Source: JAOUFP01 sp963801505 (lineage in GTDB: Bacteria > Nitrospirota > Thermodesulfovibrionia > Thermodesulfovibrionales > UBA6898). From it: DNA of 23,713 bases. The notes beneath the pieces are model-generated. The model ran no database searches. It saw only the letters and a program-made list of their open reading frames with translations, and was not told the DNA's origin. A program made the position numbers and the translations under genes. The stretch is from the NCBI GenBank assembly GCA_963801505.1, contig CAWDEY010000007.1, forward strand, positions 1 to 23,713. Direction: 5' to 3'. How positions within the stretch are numbered: the first letter of the stretch is position 1; each line of letters starts with the position of its first letter. Shown one piece after another: positions 16,469 to 23,713 of the stretch.

Positions 16469-16559
16469 ACCACCCCGTCCTTCGGACACCCCTCCTAAAA
16501 TAGGTGGGGAGCTTTTTGCATTAATTCCCCTCCTTGGTCAAGGAGGGGTAAGGGGTGGT
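16469..16559. repeat. 91-bp palindromic element with 8-bp terminal inverted repeats
   Basis: Termini ACCACCCC (16469-16476) and GGGGTGGT (16552-16559) are exact inverted repeats. Inside, CCCCTCCTAAAATAGG...GGGG forms an imperfect hairpin, and CCCCTCCTT-GGTC-AAGGAGGGG (16527-16548) a perfect 9-bp stem. It lies between trpS and mnmG. Related elements lie at 10916-10950 (partial) and 18418-18494. It has no coding capacity and is MITE-like or REP-like. Confidence 0.75.
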
Positions 16560-16625
16560 TTGCCCAAATAATGCTTAGGGATCCTTTTTCTGCACTTCCT
16601 GCTTGCGATCATGCAAGATAGTAAG

Positions 16626-17612
16626 TTAATACAATCCCATTGCCTTGCGGACAATCACCATGGTTTCCTGAGCCACTTTTCTCGCCTTCTCATTTCCCTT
16701 TTCAACAATAGCATACAATTGATCAGGATTGCCGAGCAGTTCTTCCCTCTTTGCCCAGATAGGCTCAAGGACATTGAAGACATTCCGTATAAGGATCTTT
16801 TTACAGTCAATGCACCCCATCCCGGCTGTCCTGCATCCTGCGGCAACTTCATCCTGCTCTTCCTTTGAAGAGAATACTTTATGGAGCTGAAACACCGGTG
16901 AAAGCTCGGGGTCCCCAGTATCGGTACGTCTGATCCTCGCAGGGTCGGTGGTCATTGTCTTTATCTTGCTCTCGACTTCTTTTGCGGTGTCGGAAAGATA
17001 GATCGCGTTATTGTAGCTCTTTGACATCTTCCGTCCGTCAACACCAGGCACCTTCGGAAACTCTGTTAAAAGCGCGTCAGGCTCAGGAAATACTTCTGTG
17101 TAGAGGTTGTTGAACTTCCTGGCTATTTCCCGCGAAATTTCAAGGTGCGGTACCTGATCTACTCCCACAGGCACATACTTCGCCTGATAGATTATTATAT
17201 CTGCTGTCATAAGGAGCGGATATCCTAAAAAGCCGTAATTTGCAAGGTCCCTGTCTTTTAATTGCTGCTGTTTCTCTTTATAGGTCGGCACCCTTTCAAG
17301 CCATCCCAGCGGTGTTATCATCGAAAGCAGCAGATGAAGTTCCGCATGTTCCAGAATTTTTGACTGGAGGAATATGGTGCATTTATCGGGGTCAAGACCT
17401 GCTGCAAGAAAGTTTATCAGAAGGTCATTTACAGAATCATGCAGCGCTGCCGGGTTTGCATATCCTGTTGTAAGGGCATGCCAGTCAGCAACAAAATAAT
17501 AACAGTCATATGTGTCCTGCAGCTTGACCCAGTTTTGGATAGCTCCGACCAGATTGCCGAGATGGACCTTGCCGCTTGACTGCATTCCGCTCAATACCCT
17601 GTCTTTTGTCAT
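16626..17612 (-). CDS. trpS: Tryptophanyl-tRNA synthetase
   Basis: Class I aminoacyl-tRNA synthetase charging tRNA-Trp. The 328 residues fit the bacterial enzyme. The HIGH-like motif is SGKVHLGN (13-20) and the second signature is KMSKS (195-199); DQVPHLEISREIA (152-164) is the usual Trp/adenylate-side segment. The C-terminal domain carries Cys260, Cys267 and Cys270 (C-x6-C-x2-C), the last three ligands of the 4Fe-4S site known in Thermotoga-type TrpRS; the position expected for the first cysteine is Ser238. The ATG has GAGGGG a few bases upstream. The M50 protease gene ends 9 bp upstream on the same strand, so the two form an operon. Confidence 0.98.
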   Translation of the reverse strand: MTKDRVLSGMQSSGKVHLGNLVGAIQNWVKLQDTYDCYYFVADWHALTTGYANPAALHDSVNDLLINFLAAGLDPDKCTIFLQSKILEHAELHLLLSMITPLGWLERVPTYKEKQQQLKDRDLANYGFLGYPLLMTADIIIYQAKYVPVGVDQVPHLEISREIARKFNNLYTEVFPEPDALLTEFPKVPGVDGRKMSKSYNNAIYLSDTAKEVESKIKTMTTDPARIRRTDTGDPELSPVFQLHKVFSSKEEQDEVAAGCRTAGMGCIDCKKILIRNVFNVLEPIWAKREELLGNPDQLYAIVEKGNEKARKVAQETMVIVRKAMGLY

Positions 17613-17621
17613 TGCACCCCT

Positions 17622-18302
17622 CTAATACAGATATACCTGAAAGATATTCAGGAATAAATTGATAAAAGGCATAATTATTTTACCGGCGATGCCGGTGTAT
17701 ATCAGAATAATAACAATTATAAAACCAAATGGCTCTATTTTGCTGAATGACATAGCCTGCCTTGAAGGCAACAGACCTGTGAGCACCCTTCCGCCGTCAA
17801 GCGGAGGAATCGGGATCATGTTAAAGGATGCGAGCACGACATTCACAATAACGCTGGACTTAAAGATCATCGCAAGAGGGCTTAGGACAGTCTCTGTAAC
17901 TGAAGCAGGCAATACCGCTGCCAAAGGGATTATTACGAACTTCAGTATCAGTATGCTTAATAAAGCCAGGACTATATTTGTCACAGGACCCGCTGCAGCA
18001 GAAAGGGCCATGCCCTGCCTGGGGTTTTTGAAATTCATCGGGTTTATCGGGACAGGCTTTGCGTAGCCAAATACAAACTGCCCGTTTGTTGCAATTATGA
18101 GCATCAGTGGCAGCAGGATTGTCCCGAATATATCTATATGCGCAATCGGATTAAGCGTAAGCCTGCCGAGCATTTTTGCTGTCGGATCGCCAAGTTTGTA
18201 TGCGACATAACCATGAGAAACCTCATGGAAAGTGATAGCTATCAGAATGGGAAGCGCTGAAATGAGAATTTTTCTTATAACATCTACTGTTGTAGCATCC
18301 AA
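17622..18302 (-). CDS. Site-2 protease-like M50 family membrane metalloprotease
   Basis: A 226-residue multi-spanning membrane zinc protease of the compact M50/YwhC-type group without PDZ domain. Zinc ligands are in HEVSH (26-30) within the first membrane segment, and the third ligand Asp is in PPLDGGRV (166-173). Conserved LNPIAHIDIFG (50-60) and AAAGP (102-106) are also present. It presumably cuts membrane-embedded substrates; the target is unknown. The start codon is TTG at 18300-18302 with a weak AAAGGCG upstream. It is followed after 9 bp by trpS, an arrangement often seen in bacteria. Confidence 0.93.
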   Translation of the reverse strand: MDATTVDVIRKILISALPILIAITFHEVSHGYVAYKLGDPTAKMLGRLTLNPIAHIDIFGTILLPLMLIIATNGQFVFGYAKPVPINPMNFKNPRQGMALSAAAGPVTNIVLALLSILILKFVIIPLAAVLPASVTETVLSPLAMIFKSSVIVNVVLASFNMIPIPPLDGGRVLTGLLPSRQAMSFSKIEPFGFIIVIILIYTGIAGKIIMPFINLFLNIFQVYLY

Positions 18303-18417
18303 TGCAATTCGCCTTTATTTAAACCTTTCTTCGGGATTTCTGAATCCGGTCGAATTTTGTATGTGAAATTTCTCTTGTGCTTATAACAGTCTAAAAATAA
18401 TTGCAACATTGATTTGT

Positions 18418-18494
18418 AAAATCCCTCCTGACCTCCCTTTACCAAAGGGAGGAATAATTCCCCTCTTTGGTAAAGAGGGGTGAGGGGAGATTTT
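18418..18494. repeat. 77-bp double-hairpin repeat (CCCTCC/CCCCTC type)
   Basis: Two perfect stem-loops stand side by side: CTCCCTTT-ACC-AAAGGGAG (18433-18451) and CCCCTCTTT-GGT-AAAGAGGGG (18460-18480). The outer ends AAAATCCCTCC and GGGGAGATTTT pair at 9 of 11 positions. It lies between the 574-residue gene and the M50 gene. It is related in layout to the 16469-16559 element and is non-coding. Confidence 0.75.
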
Positions 18495-18564
18495 CTGAAT
18501 AATGAAATCCCTTTATGAGACTCTTAACATCTTCATGAAAAATCTCTTTGATACGTGCACTGAT

Positions 18565-20289
18565 TCATGGGCCGGCACCTGAAATCTTCCATATAAGTTC
18601 GAAATTACATATGATGACCTGTGGTTCGCCGTAACTATTATTCATAATCTTCCCGTTGCTGTCAATGGCCAGCAGAAGGTCGTTTGCCTTTAATAAAGAC
18701 CCGTCATAGCCAGCATTCTTCAGATTCTCCATAACCTTATGTAAAAGCATCTGGCATGTCGATTCATCAATATTGCCCTGATAAACGGCCCTCGAAAGGT
18801 CGACGGGCATATAAAGCGGCCCCTGCTCGGCAACCGAATAATCAGGGCCATTATAATAACCCCGGATGGTAATATAGTTGTGGTTTTCCCGCAAAACCGG
18901 GTTGCCCTCCGGATCCAGAATGTCCTTATGTGAATCGTATTTCCTGAAATCGACTGAGGGCTCTATCTTTGTAGTGCCGGTCATGTATATGGCCCTTACG
19001 TAGACAGTAGGTATCCCGAGTTCTTTCAACTTCTGAGCTATAGCAAATTCCTCAAACGGACTTTTTATGCCATACTGCCGGATCCTGGGATCATCGCTTC
19101 CACCATCTTCCTCGCCAGGCAGCTCTCCGACACGGGACGTTTCCCAGACCAGGTGAATATTGTCCTTTGTAATTGTATAAAACACTTCCTTTTTGTCGGA
19201 CAATTTCAGGGACGGGGTCTTTCTCCATCTTTCAGGAAGAAAATAATCGAACAGACGGGCGTTTCTACCGACTACCCACAGATGACCACCGGTGCTTTCC
19301 GCGTTACCATAAATATAGGGCACTCCCAAGATCTCTGTTTCCTTCAGGTGGGCTGGCAGGGAAGTTGGCTTGAAACGGTCCCGCTGATCATCCAGATAGT
19401 GATGTCTTCTCGACTTTTTGACCTCTTCCTCGTGTCGTGTAGTCCGCAAAAGAAGTTCATAATCTATCACCGAATAGCTGCCCTCTTTAATCAGTTGGTA
19501 CAAGAGGTCCACCTGTCTTTTATAAGCATCACTGTTATCAGCCGGACGGCCGAGTTCTTCAATGCGCATGGAGTCAGCCTCGCTGAATATAATATGCTCA
19601 GGTTTCATGTCAGCCACCAGATATCCTTTTCTGTCAAGGTCGGCAAGGACTATGTAATTAATACTTTTAAGATGGCGTACGATTTCTTCATCATTGATGT
19701 CTATGTGCTCGAAGACTTCAGGAAGGTTTTTCCCCTTGATCCACTCGTAAATCAGCTTGTATTGCTTTAGTATATCCAGATCAATGCCAGGATGTTTTGC
19801 ATGTATCCGGTTGATTTTCGAGCGTGACCTGCCACTTTGCCATGGCTGCATCCTGTCGGGCGGAACATATATGGCCAGAGGACGCTGTGTTTTAACTTTT
19901 AGCTCCCTGGGCCCATACGTACCTTCCCTCATTTCCATAACCAGAGAGAATTCTTCCCACGGGCTGTTGAATTCAGCGTCACAAAACTCCTGCAGCGTAT
20001 GAGTCTCTATCGGGACATCCTCTCCCACTCTGCAATTTTTGACCACCAGATCAAGGCTCTGTCCGTTTACCTCCCTGGTAGGGACTCTGTAGACAGAGCT
20101 TGTGCCTAGCAACCTGATCCCGTGTTCGCTAAACCAGTCCCGCTCATACCAGTTCCTGATCTCAAAATGTTCGCGATAAGGTTCAGCAAACCGGGTCAGA
20201 TAGAGATCTCCCCCATCACTGGTTTTGGTGTGGGAATACACTACACGTAAAACATTGACTAATGATCTTTTCGAAGTTAATTTTTCCAT
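18565..20289 (-). CDS. Unrecognised 574-residue protein; two tandem degenerate protein-kinase-like halves
   Basis: I do not recognise a named family. The protein is internally duplicated: GGDLYLTRFAEPYREHF (26-42) parallels GGHLWVVGRNARLFDYF (334-350), NCRVGED (95-101 region) parallels TSRVGEL (384-390), and SPWEEFSLVMEMRE (109-122) parallels SPFEEFAIAQKLKE (410-423). Each half has the order of a protein-kinase fold. Half 1 has a GTSSVYRV loop, VVK with Lys94, hinge-like LIYEWIKGKNL (179-189), catalytic-loop-like VADMKPEHIIF (225-235) with the Asp kept, and IEELG where DFG is expected. Half 2 has LKANDLLLAID (533-543), with no catalytic Asp, and CNFELIW (561-567) in place of DFG. So half 1 may be active or nucleotide-binding and half 2 a pseudokinase. 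No membrane segment or signal peptide is seen. There is no strong ribosome binding site at the ATG. It stands alone between repeats. The kinase reading is inference. Confidence 0.7.
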   Translation of the reverse strand: MEKLTSKRSLVNVLRVVYSHTKTSDGGDLYLTRFAEPYREHFEIRNWYERDWFSEHGIRLLGTSSVYRVPTREVNGQSLDLVVKNCRVGEDVPIETHTLQEFCDAEFNSPWEEFSLVMEMREGTYGPRELKVKTQRPLAIYVPPDRMQPWQSGRSRSKINRIHAKHPGIDLDILKQYKLIYEWIKGKNLPEVFEHIDINDEEIVRHLKSINYIVLADLDRKGYLVADMKPEHIIFSEADSMRIEELGRPADNSDAYKRQVDLLYQLIKEGSYSVIDYELLLRTTRHEEEVKKSRRHHYLDDQRDRFKPTSLPAHLKETEILGVPYIYGNAESTGGHLWVVGRNARLFDYFLPERWRKTPSLKLSDKKEVFYTITKDNIHLVWETSRVGELPGEEDGGSDDPRIRQYGIKSPFEEFAIAQKLKELGIPTVYVRAIYMTGTTKIEPSVDFRKYDSHKDILDPEGNPVLRENHNYITIRGYYNGPDYSVAEQGPLYMPVDLSRAVYQGNIDESTCQMLLHKVMENLKNAGYDGSLLKANDLLLAIDSNGKIMNNSYGEPQVIICNFELIWKISGAGP

Positions 20290-20306
20290 TAACTTACAAA
20301 CGACAG

Positions 20307-20444
20307 TTAAACCACAGAGGACACAGAGAACTTACGCTATAACAAGACAATACGGAGACTCCCCTGTGCACCTTTTGGGTGATTACTCTGTGATCTTTAT
20401 TTTGTTTAAATATTAAAATGTTTTCTCCGTGCTCTCTGTGGTAA
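20307..20444. repeat. CCACAGAG-type inverted repeat, copy 2
   Basis: Left arm ACCACAGAGGACACAGAGAA (20311-20330) pairs with right arm TTCTCCGTGCTCTCTGTGGT (20423-20442) at 17 of 20 positions, enclosing about 92 bp. The middle includes further CTGTG/CACAG words. It is the same family as 11889-11969. Confidence 0.75.
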
Positions 20445-20550
20445 ATGCTTTTTTAGGATTAACAATCTAAACGCAAAGCGGATCTGCAGTTACACTTTCT
20501 GATAGTGTTCAGCATGGTCCCCTTAATAACACAAAGCGGGTTGAAGACTC

Positions 20551-20568
20551 CCCGCAGCAAGCTGCGGG
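20551..20568. repeat. Perfect CCCGCAGC-AA-GCTGCGGG hairpin
   Basis: An 8-bp perfect stem with a 2-nt loop, about 120 bp past the pckG stop. No T-run follows on either strand, so it is a palindromic repeat or a processing hairpin rather than a canonical terminator. Confidence 0.55.
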
Positions 20569-20623
20569 TAATCTCAATGCAATGAATTTTATTTTTATAT
20601 TCGCTCACTTGACTCTGCAGCAA

Positions 20624-20666
20624 GTCGGATCGACCCTGCGTCGAGAAGACCCGACTCGGGCGGCAG
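20624..20666. repeat. Dispersed 43-bp repeat, copy B (GTCGGA type)
   Basis: Matches 6223-6265 at 35 of 43 positions in the same orientation. It lies about 20 bp after the pckG stop codon. Confidence 0.65.
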
Positions 20667-20686
20667 GGAATACGCTCGCTATCCAT

Positions 20687-22474
20687 TTATCCCAGGCGGG
20701 ATCTTAATTCCTGAAGCTGTCTCATCAGTCTTTCCGGCAAACGGTCCCCGAATTTTGCGAAATGCCTCTCGATGTCAGGCACTTCAGCCGACCAGGCCGC
20801 AGGGTCAACCCGCATCAGCTCTTTCATGTTTTCTGTCGAAATATCCAGCCCTGCAAGGTCCAGATCGCCTTCATTGGGCATCAAACCTATCGGAGTTTTT
20901 CGGGCCCCAAGCCTGCCTTCAATCCGTTCACACATCCACTTTAGGACCCGGCTGTTGTCACTGAAACCAGGCCATAGAAACATGCCTTCAGGACTTTTCC
21001 GGAACCAGTTGACATAAAATATTCTCGGGGCCTTGCTGCCAAGCCTGTCGCCCATATCCAGCCAATGCCGGAAATAGTCTCCCATGTTGTAGCCGCAAAA
21101 GGGTGTCATGGCAAAGGGGTCCCGCCGCAGATTGCCCACAGCTCCGATATTGGCGGAGGTGGTCTCTGAGGCTGCGGTTGCGCCGAGAAAAACACCGTGG
21201 TCCCAGTTATGGGCCTCGTAAACCAGCGGCACAACACTGCTGCGGCGGCCGCCGAATATAAAGATATCGATAGGAACGCCGGCAGGGTTTTCCCAGTCTT
21301 TGCAGATGGCAGGGCACTGAGACGCAAGGGCGGTAAACCTCGCATTAGGATGGGCGGCATCCGCCTTGCTCTCAGGGGTCCAGTCGCGGCCCTTCCAGTC
21401 AATGAGATGAGAGGGGACTTCGTCAGTCATACCTTCCCACCAGACATCTCCATCGTCAGTCAGGGCACAGTTGGTAAAAATAACGTTTTCTTTCACTGTA
21501 TCCATCGCCACAGGATTCGTATCATATGATGTCCCAGGTGCCACGCCGAAGAAACCATTTTCTGGATTGATAGCATAAAGACGGCCGTCAGGCCCGATCT
21601 TCATCCAGGCTATGTCGTCGCCTATGCATTCACATTTCCAGCCTGCAATGGTAGGCCGCATCATCGAGAGATTGGTTTTTCCGCAGGCCGAGGGAAAGGC
21701 CGCAGCGATGTGGTATTGTTTCCCTTCGGGATTGGTCAGACGCAGAATGAGCATATGTTCGGCCATCCAGCCTTCGCGCCTTGCCATGGCAGAAGCTATA
21801 CGCAGGGCCAGACATTTCTTTCCCAGCAAGGCATTCCCGCCGTATCCTGAACCATAAGACCATATCAGGTTCTCTTCAGGGAAATGGCTGATGTATTTGC
21901 TTTCTATCGGAGCGCACGGCCATTGAACATCCTTCTGGCCTTCAGCAAGCGGGGCGCCAACAGAATGAAGACAGGGAACAAATTCTTCACCCGCGGAAAG
22001 CATCTCCAGAATCCGGGAACTCACACGGGTCATAAGATGCATGTTGCATACCACGTAGGGACTGTCCGTCACTTCAATGCCTATCTTAGAAATAGGAGAG
22101 CCTACTGGTCCCATCGAAAAAGGGATCACATACATCGTGCGGCCTTTCATACAACCTTTATAAAGACCCCTCATCGTCTTTTTGAGTTCATCAGGGGCCA
22201 TCCAGTTATTTGTAGGCCCTGCATCATCCTTTAGAGATGTGCTGATAAAAGTGCGGTCCTCAACACGGGCTACATCACTGGGATCAGATCTGAAAAGAAA
22301 ACTGTCGGGGCGTTTCTTCAGGACCGTGGCGCTGCCGGATGCAATCATCTTTGCCATCATCAGGTCATATTCTTCCCTGGTCCCGTTGCACCAATAGATA
22401 CTGTCAGGCTGGCACATATCTGTAATTTCTTTTATCCACGTGTCCAGTTTTTCATTTTTCACAGTAATGTTCAT
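20687..22474 (-). CDS. pckG: Phosphoenolpyruvate carboxykinase (GTP)
   Basis: Converts oxaloacetate and GTP to phosphoenolpyruvate, the entry step of gluconeogenesis, or runs in reverse as a CO2-fixing anaplerotic step. The 595 residues and motifs mark the GTP-dependent class, not the ATP class: GSGYGGNALLGKKC (208-221), the P-loop with the reactive cysteine AAFPSACGKTNLSM (258-271, Cys264), DDIAWMK (286-292), and GGRRSSVVPLVYEA (408-421). The ATG has GGGGAG about 8 nt upstream. The gene appears monocistronic. A perfect palindrome TTAACC-TG-GGTTAA lies 85 bp upstream and is a candidate operator. Confidence 0.98.
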   Translation of the reverse strand: MNITVKNEKLDTWIKEITDMCQPDSIYWCNGTREEYDLMMAKMIASGSATVLKKRPDSFLFRSDPSDVARVEDRTFISTSLKDDAGPTNNWMAPDELKKTMRGLYKGCMKGRTMYVIPFSMGPVGSPISKIGIEVTDSPYVVCNMHLMTRVSSRILEMLSAGEEFVPCLHSVGAPLAEGQKDVQWPCAPIESKYISHFPEENLIWSYGSGYGGNALLGKKCLALRIASAMARREGWMAEHMLILRLTNPEGKQYHIAAAFPSACGKTNLSMMRPTIAGWKCECIGDDIAWMKIGPDGRLYAINPENGFFGVAPGTSYDTNPVAMDTVKENVIFTNCALTDDGDVWWEGMTDEVPSHLIDWKGRDWTPESKADAAHPNARFTALASQCPAICKDWENPAGVPIDIFIFGGRRSSVVPLVYEAHNWDHGVFLGATAASETTSANIGAVGNLRRDPFAMTPFCGYNMGDYFRHWLDMGDRLGSKAPRIFYVNWFRKSPEGMFLWPGFSDNSRVLKWMCERIEGRLGARKTPIGLMPNEGDLDLAGLDISTENMKELMRVDPAAWSAEVPDIERHFAKFGDRLPERLMRQLQELRSRLG

Positions 22475-22811
22475 GAAATCTTCTCCCCGAAAAATTATTT
22501 TCTCTTTATCTGCAAGATAGTCTCGTCAAAAATAATTCAGTAAACAGCCAGCAAAGATTTAACCTGGGTTAACCTGTGGAATCAACTGTTTTATATCTTA
22601 AAATATTATGTATTTCTGCGTCAAAAAAACTATAGCTACCACTAGGCATATGATCTATTTAGATTCTGCGCATAAAGTCGTCGATTTTACTGTTTATCCG
22701 TCATTCCGGTCCGGTCTCCTCGGCGACCCGCAGTGGCGACAATCTTTTTGATGGCTTAAAAGAAAGATTTCAATATTGACGAAAACTACGACAAAAGGAG
22801 AAAGCAGCCTT
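22475..22811. promoter_or_regulatory. 337-bp pckG upstream region with a TTAACCTGGGTTAA palindrome
   Basis: An AT-rich gap between the pckG start and the 3' end of the next minus-strand gene. TTAACC-TG-GGTTAA (22559-22572) is a perfect 14-bp dyad, and its half AACCTG is repeated directly after it. It is well placed to be a regulator site for pckG. No gene is seen here. Confidence 0.35.
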
Positions 22812-23713
22812 CTATTCCAGATGGAGAAGATCCGTCGCCCCAAAGGCTTTCAAGGCATTACAACTATCTTCATTTCCCAAATTACATGTTTTCTGCAAGA
22901 CTGTAATCTTGCGCCAGACATAAGAGGCAAAATCGGATGGATCCAAGAAAAGCGCCACATCTAAGTCTGCAATGGCTTTATCGTACTGCCGGATTTTGCG
23001 AAAATATTTTGCTCTATTAACATAGGCAATAGGACACGCTGTTGGTTCTTTTTTAATAACGTAAGTCCACAGGTTATAAGTGTTTTCCCATATGCCTATT
23101 TGTTCAAAGGAAAGATAAGACAAAGAAATAAATACAAACACCGCAATAACAGCAGTGAGAGGCCTGATGATCGACCTCCATTTTGTAGATTTTATCAAAA
23201 TCCAAGCCACAGCTAATCCTATGATAAGAAATGGGCCAAGGCTTGGCAGATAAGTGTATCTGTCCGCCATGGATTGTCTGCCCACTTGCACTATGCCAAG
23301 CACTGGGATCAAAGTAATAGTATAATAACCCCAAGTTGACAACCATAATCTTTGTCTTTTGGCGATTTTCAGACATATTGCCGTAATACCGACAATAAGC
23401 GCTGTAGGCAAAAGATACTCTGAGGAGAAAAATGATGCATAGTCGGGATATGGATAAAGAGGAAGTAATTCCATAGGGAAACTCATTTTCCAAAGATAGG
23501 TGATAAGACTTTTTGCAGCTACAAGCACACGTGAAGATAATTGTATTTCTTTCAAATTTGATATAGCCCCCGCCGACCGCTGTGCAAGAATAGCAAGGAT
23601 GGATGAAGCAAAACTCAATACAAGAAACGGGATTTTTTCCACAAGTACAGTTCTGAACAATTTCGCTGACTCAATCCTTTTGAGCGGATACCAGTCCAAA
23701 ATGAGCAAAACAA
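22812..23713 (-). CDS. Multi-spanning membrane protein with C-terminal TPRs, 5' end outside the window
   Basis: The last ~300 residues of a larger protein; the frame stays open to the right edge, and the first visible residues (LILDWYPLKRIES) are mid-protein. Several membrane segments are followed by a short soluble tail with TPR sequence: a repeat around AYVNRAKYFRKIRQYDKAIADLDVALFLDPSDF, given here in parts as YVNRAKYFRKIRQYDKAI and ALFLDPSDF. The segment GRQSMADRYTYLPSLG is typical of large bacterial membrane/TPR proteins related to TMTC/PMT-like glycosyltransferases. The C-terminus CNLGNEDSCNALKAFG recalls Sel1-like or TPR ends in this protein group. It probably acts in envelope glycan transfer, but the catalytic N-terminal part is not visible. 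Confidence 0.8.
   Translation of the reverse strand, partial: VLLILDWYPLKRIESAKLFRTVLVEKIPFLVLSFASSILAILAQRSAGAISNLKEIQLSSRVLVAAKSLITYLWKMSFPMELLPLYPYPDYASFFSSEYLLPTALIVGITAICLKIAKRQRLWLSTWGYYTITLIPVLGIVQVGRQSMADRYTYLPSLGPFLIIGLAVAWILIKSTKWRSIIRPLTAVIAVFVFISLSYLSFEQIGIWENTYNLWTYVIKKEPTACPIAYVNRAKYFRKIRQYDKAIADLDVALFLDPSDFASYVWRKITVLQKTCNLGNEDSCNALKAFGATDLLHLE

Larger units (their letters stand above)
20290..20686. other. 397-bp repeat-filled gap between pckG and the kinase-like gene
   Basis: This gap contains three palindromic elements and no supported gene. A 75-codon open frame on the minus strand is made of repeat sequence. From left to right it holds a CCACAGAG inverted repeat (20307-20444), a perfect CCCGCAGC/GCTGCGGG hairpin (20551-20568), and copy B of the GTCGGA repeat (20624-20666). 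The promoter of the 574-residue gene should lie within the first element, but no clear box is seen. Confidence 0.6.

Noticed and set aside
19153..19770. 205-codon open frame opposite the kinase-like gene
   Set aside because: The minus-strand protein shows internal duplication and kinase-like motif order, which argues it is the coding strand; the plus frame lacks a ribosome binding site and recognisable features.
20551..20568. Intrinsic terminator for pckG at the CCCGCAGC hairpin
   Set aside because: The stem is perfect but no T-run follows on the minus strand and it lies about 120 bp beyond the stop; kept only as a palindromic repeat.
20459..20686. 75-codon minus-strand open frame after pckG
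   Set aside because: Built from the CCCGCAGC hairpin and the GTCGGA repeat; no ribosome binding site or protein features.

Overview
The window looks like ordinary chromosome from a Gram-negative bacterium of moderate GC. It carries a complete GspF/PilC-type secretion platform gene, GTP-dependent PEP carboxykinase, FtsH, a solo RRM protein with a Gly/Arg tail, a tiny SAP-like four-cysteine protein, and a membrane/TPR gene that runs off the right end. It is also unusually rich in dispersed palindromic repeats. This gene style fits Nitrospirota (Thermodesulfovibrionia-like) or a neighbouring deltaproteobacterial-type lineage. That is an inference from gene content only; no rRNA or other phylogenetic marker is present.

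Left part (1-6180): gspF/pilC (minus) is divergent from a plus-strand purine operon, purD - purE - DUF89/ARMT1-like phosphatase, with the last two overlapping by 4 nt. An RRM RNA-binding gene (minus) is divergent from tsaC (plus), which makes threonylcarbamoyl-AMP for tRNA t6A. After tsaC comes a nested inverted-repeat element of about 180 bp, then a YwiC-like membrane protein (minus).

Middle (6180-12830): ftsH and an MFS transporter (both minus) are followed by a poorly coding accessory stretch (9724-12000). That stretch holds a probably frameshifted secreted four-Cys protein, a class I SAM methyltransferase whose apparent N-terminal extension is repeat DNA, and several repeats. A small SAP-like protein and an SRPBCC-domain gene follow on the minus strand.

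Right part (12905-23713), all minus strand: a TPR protein of ten near-identical 40-residue repeats; mnmG (tRNA U34 modification); a trpS-M50 pair 9 nt apart; a 574-residue unrecognised protein that I read as two tandem, degenerate protein-kinase-like halves; pckG (gluconeogenesis); and the C-terminal part of a multi-spanning membrane protein ending in TPRs.

Most interesting: (1) the tandem kinase-like/pseudokinase protein at 18565-20289; (2) a TrpRS with three of the four cysteines of the known TrpRS 4Fe-4S motif, the first being Ser; (3) the frameshift in a G5 tract just after a signal peptide at 10417-10421; (4) at least five families of palindromic dispersed repeats placed in intergenic gaps. 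I found no CRISPR array, tRNA, rRNA, transposase, or clear defence or biosynthetic island.
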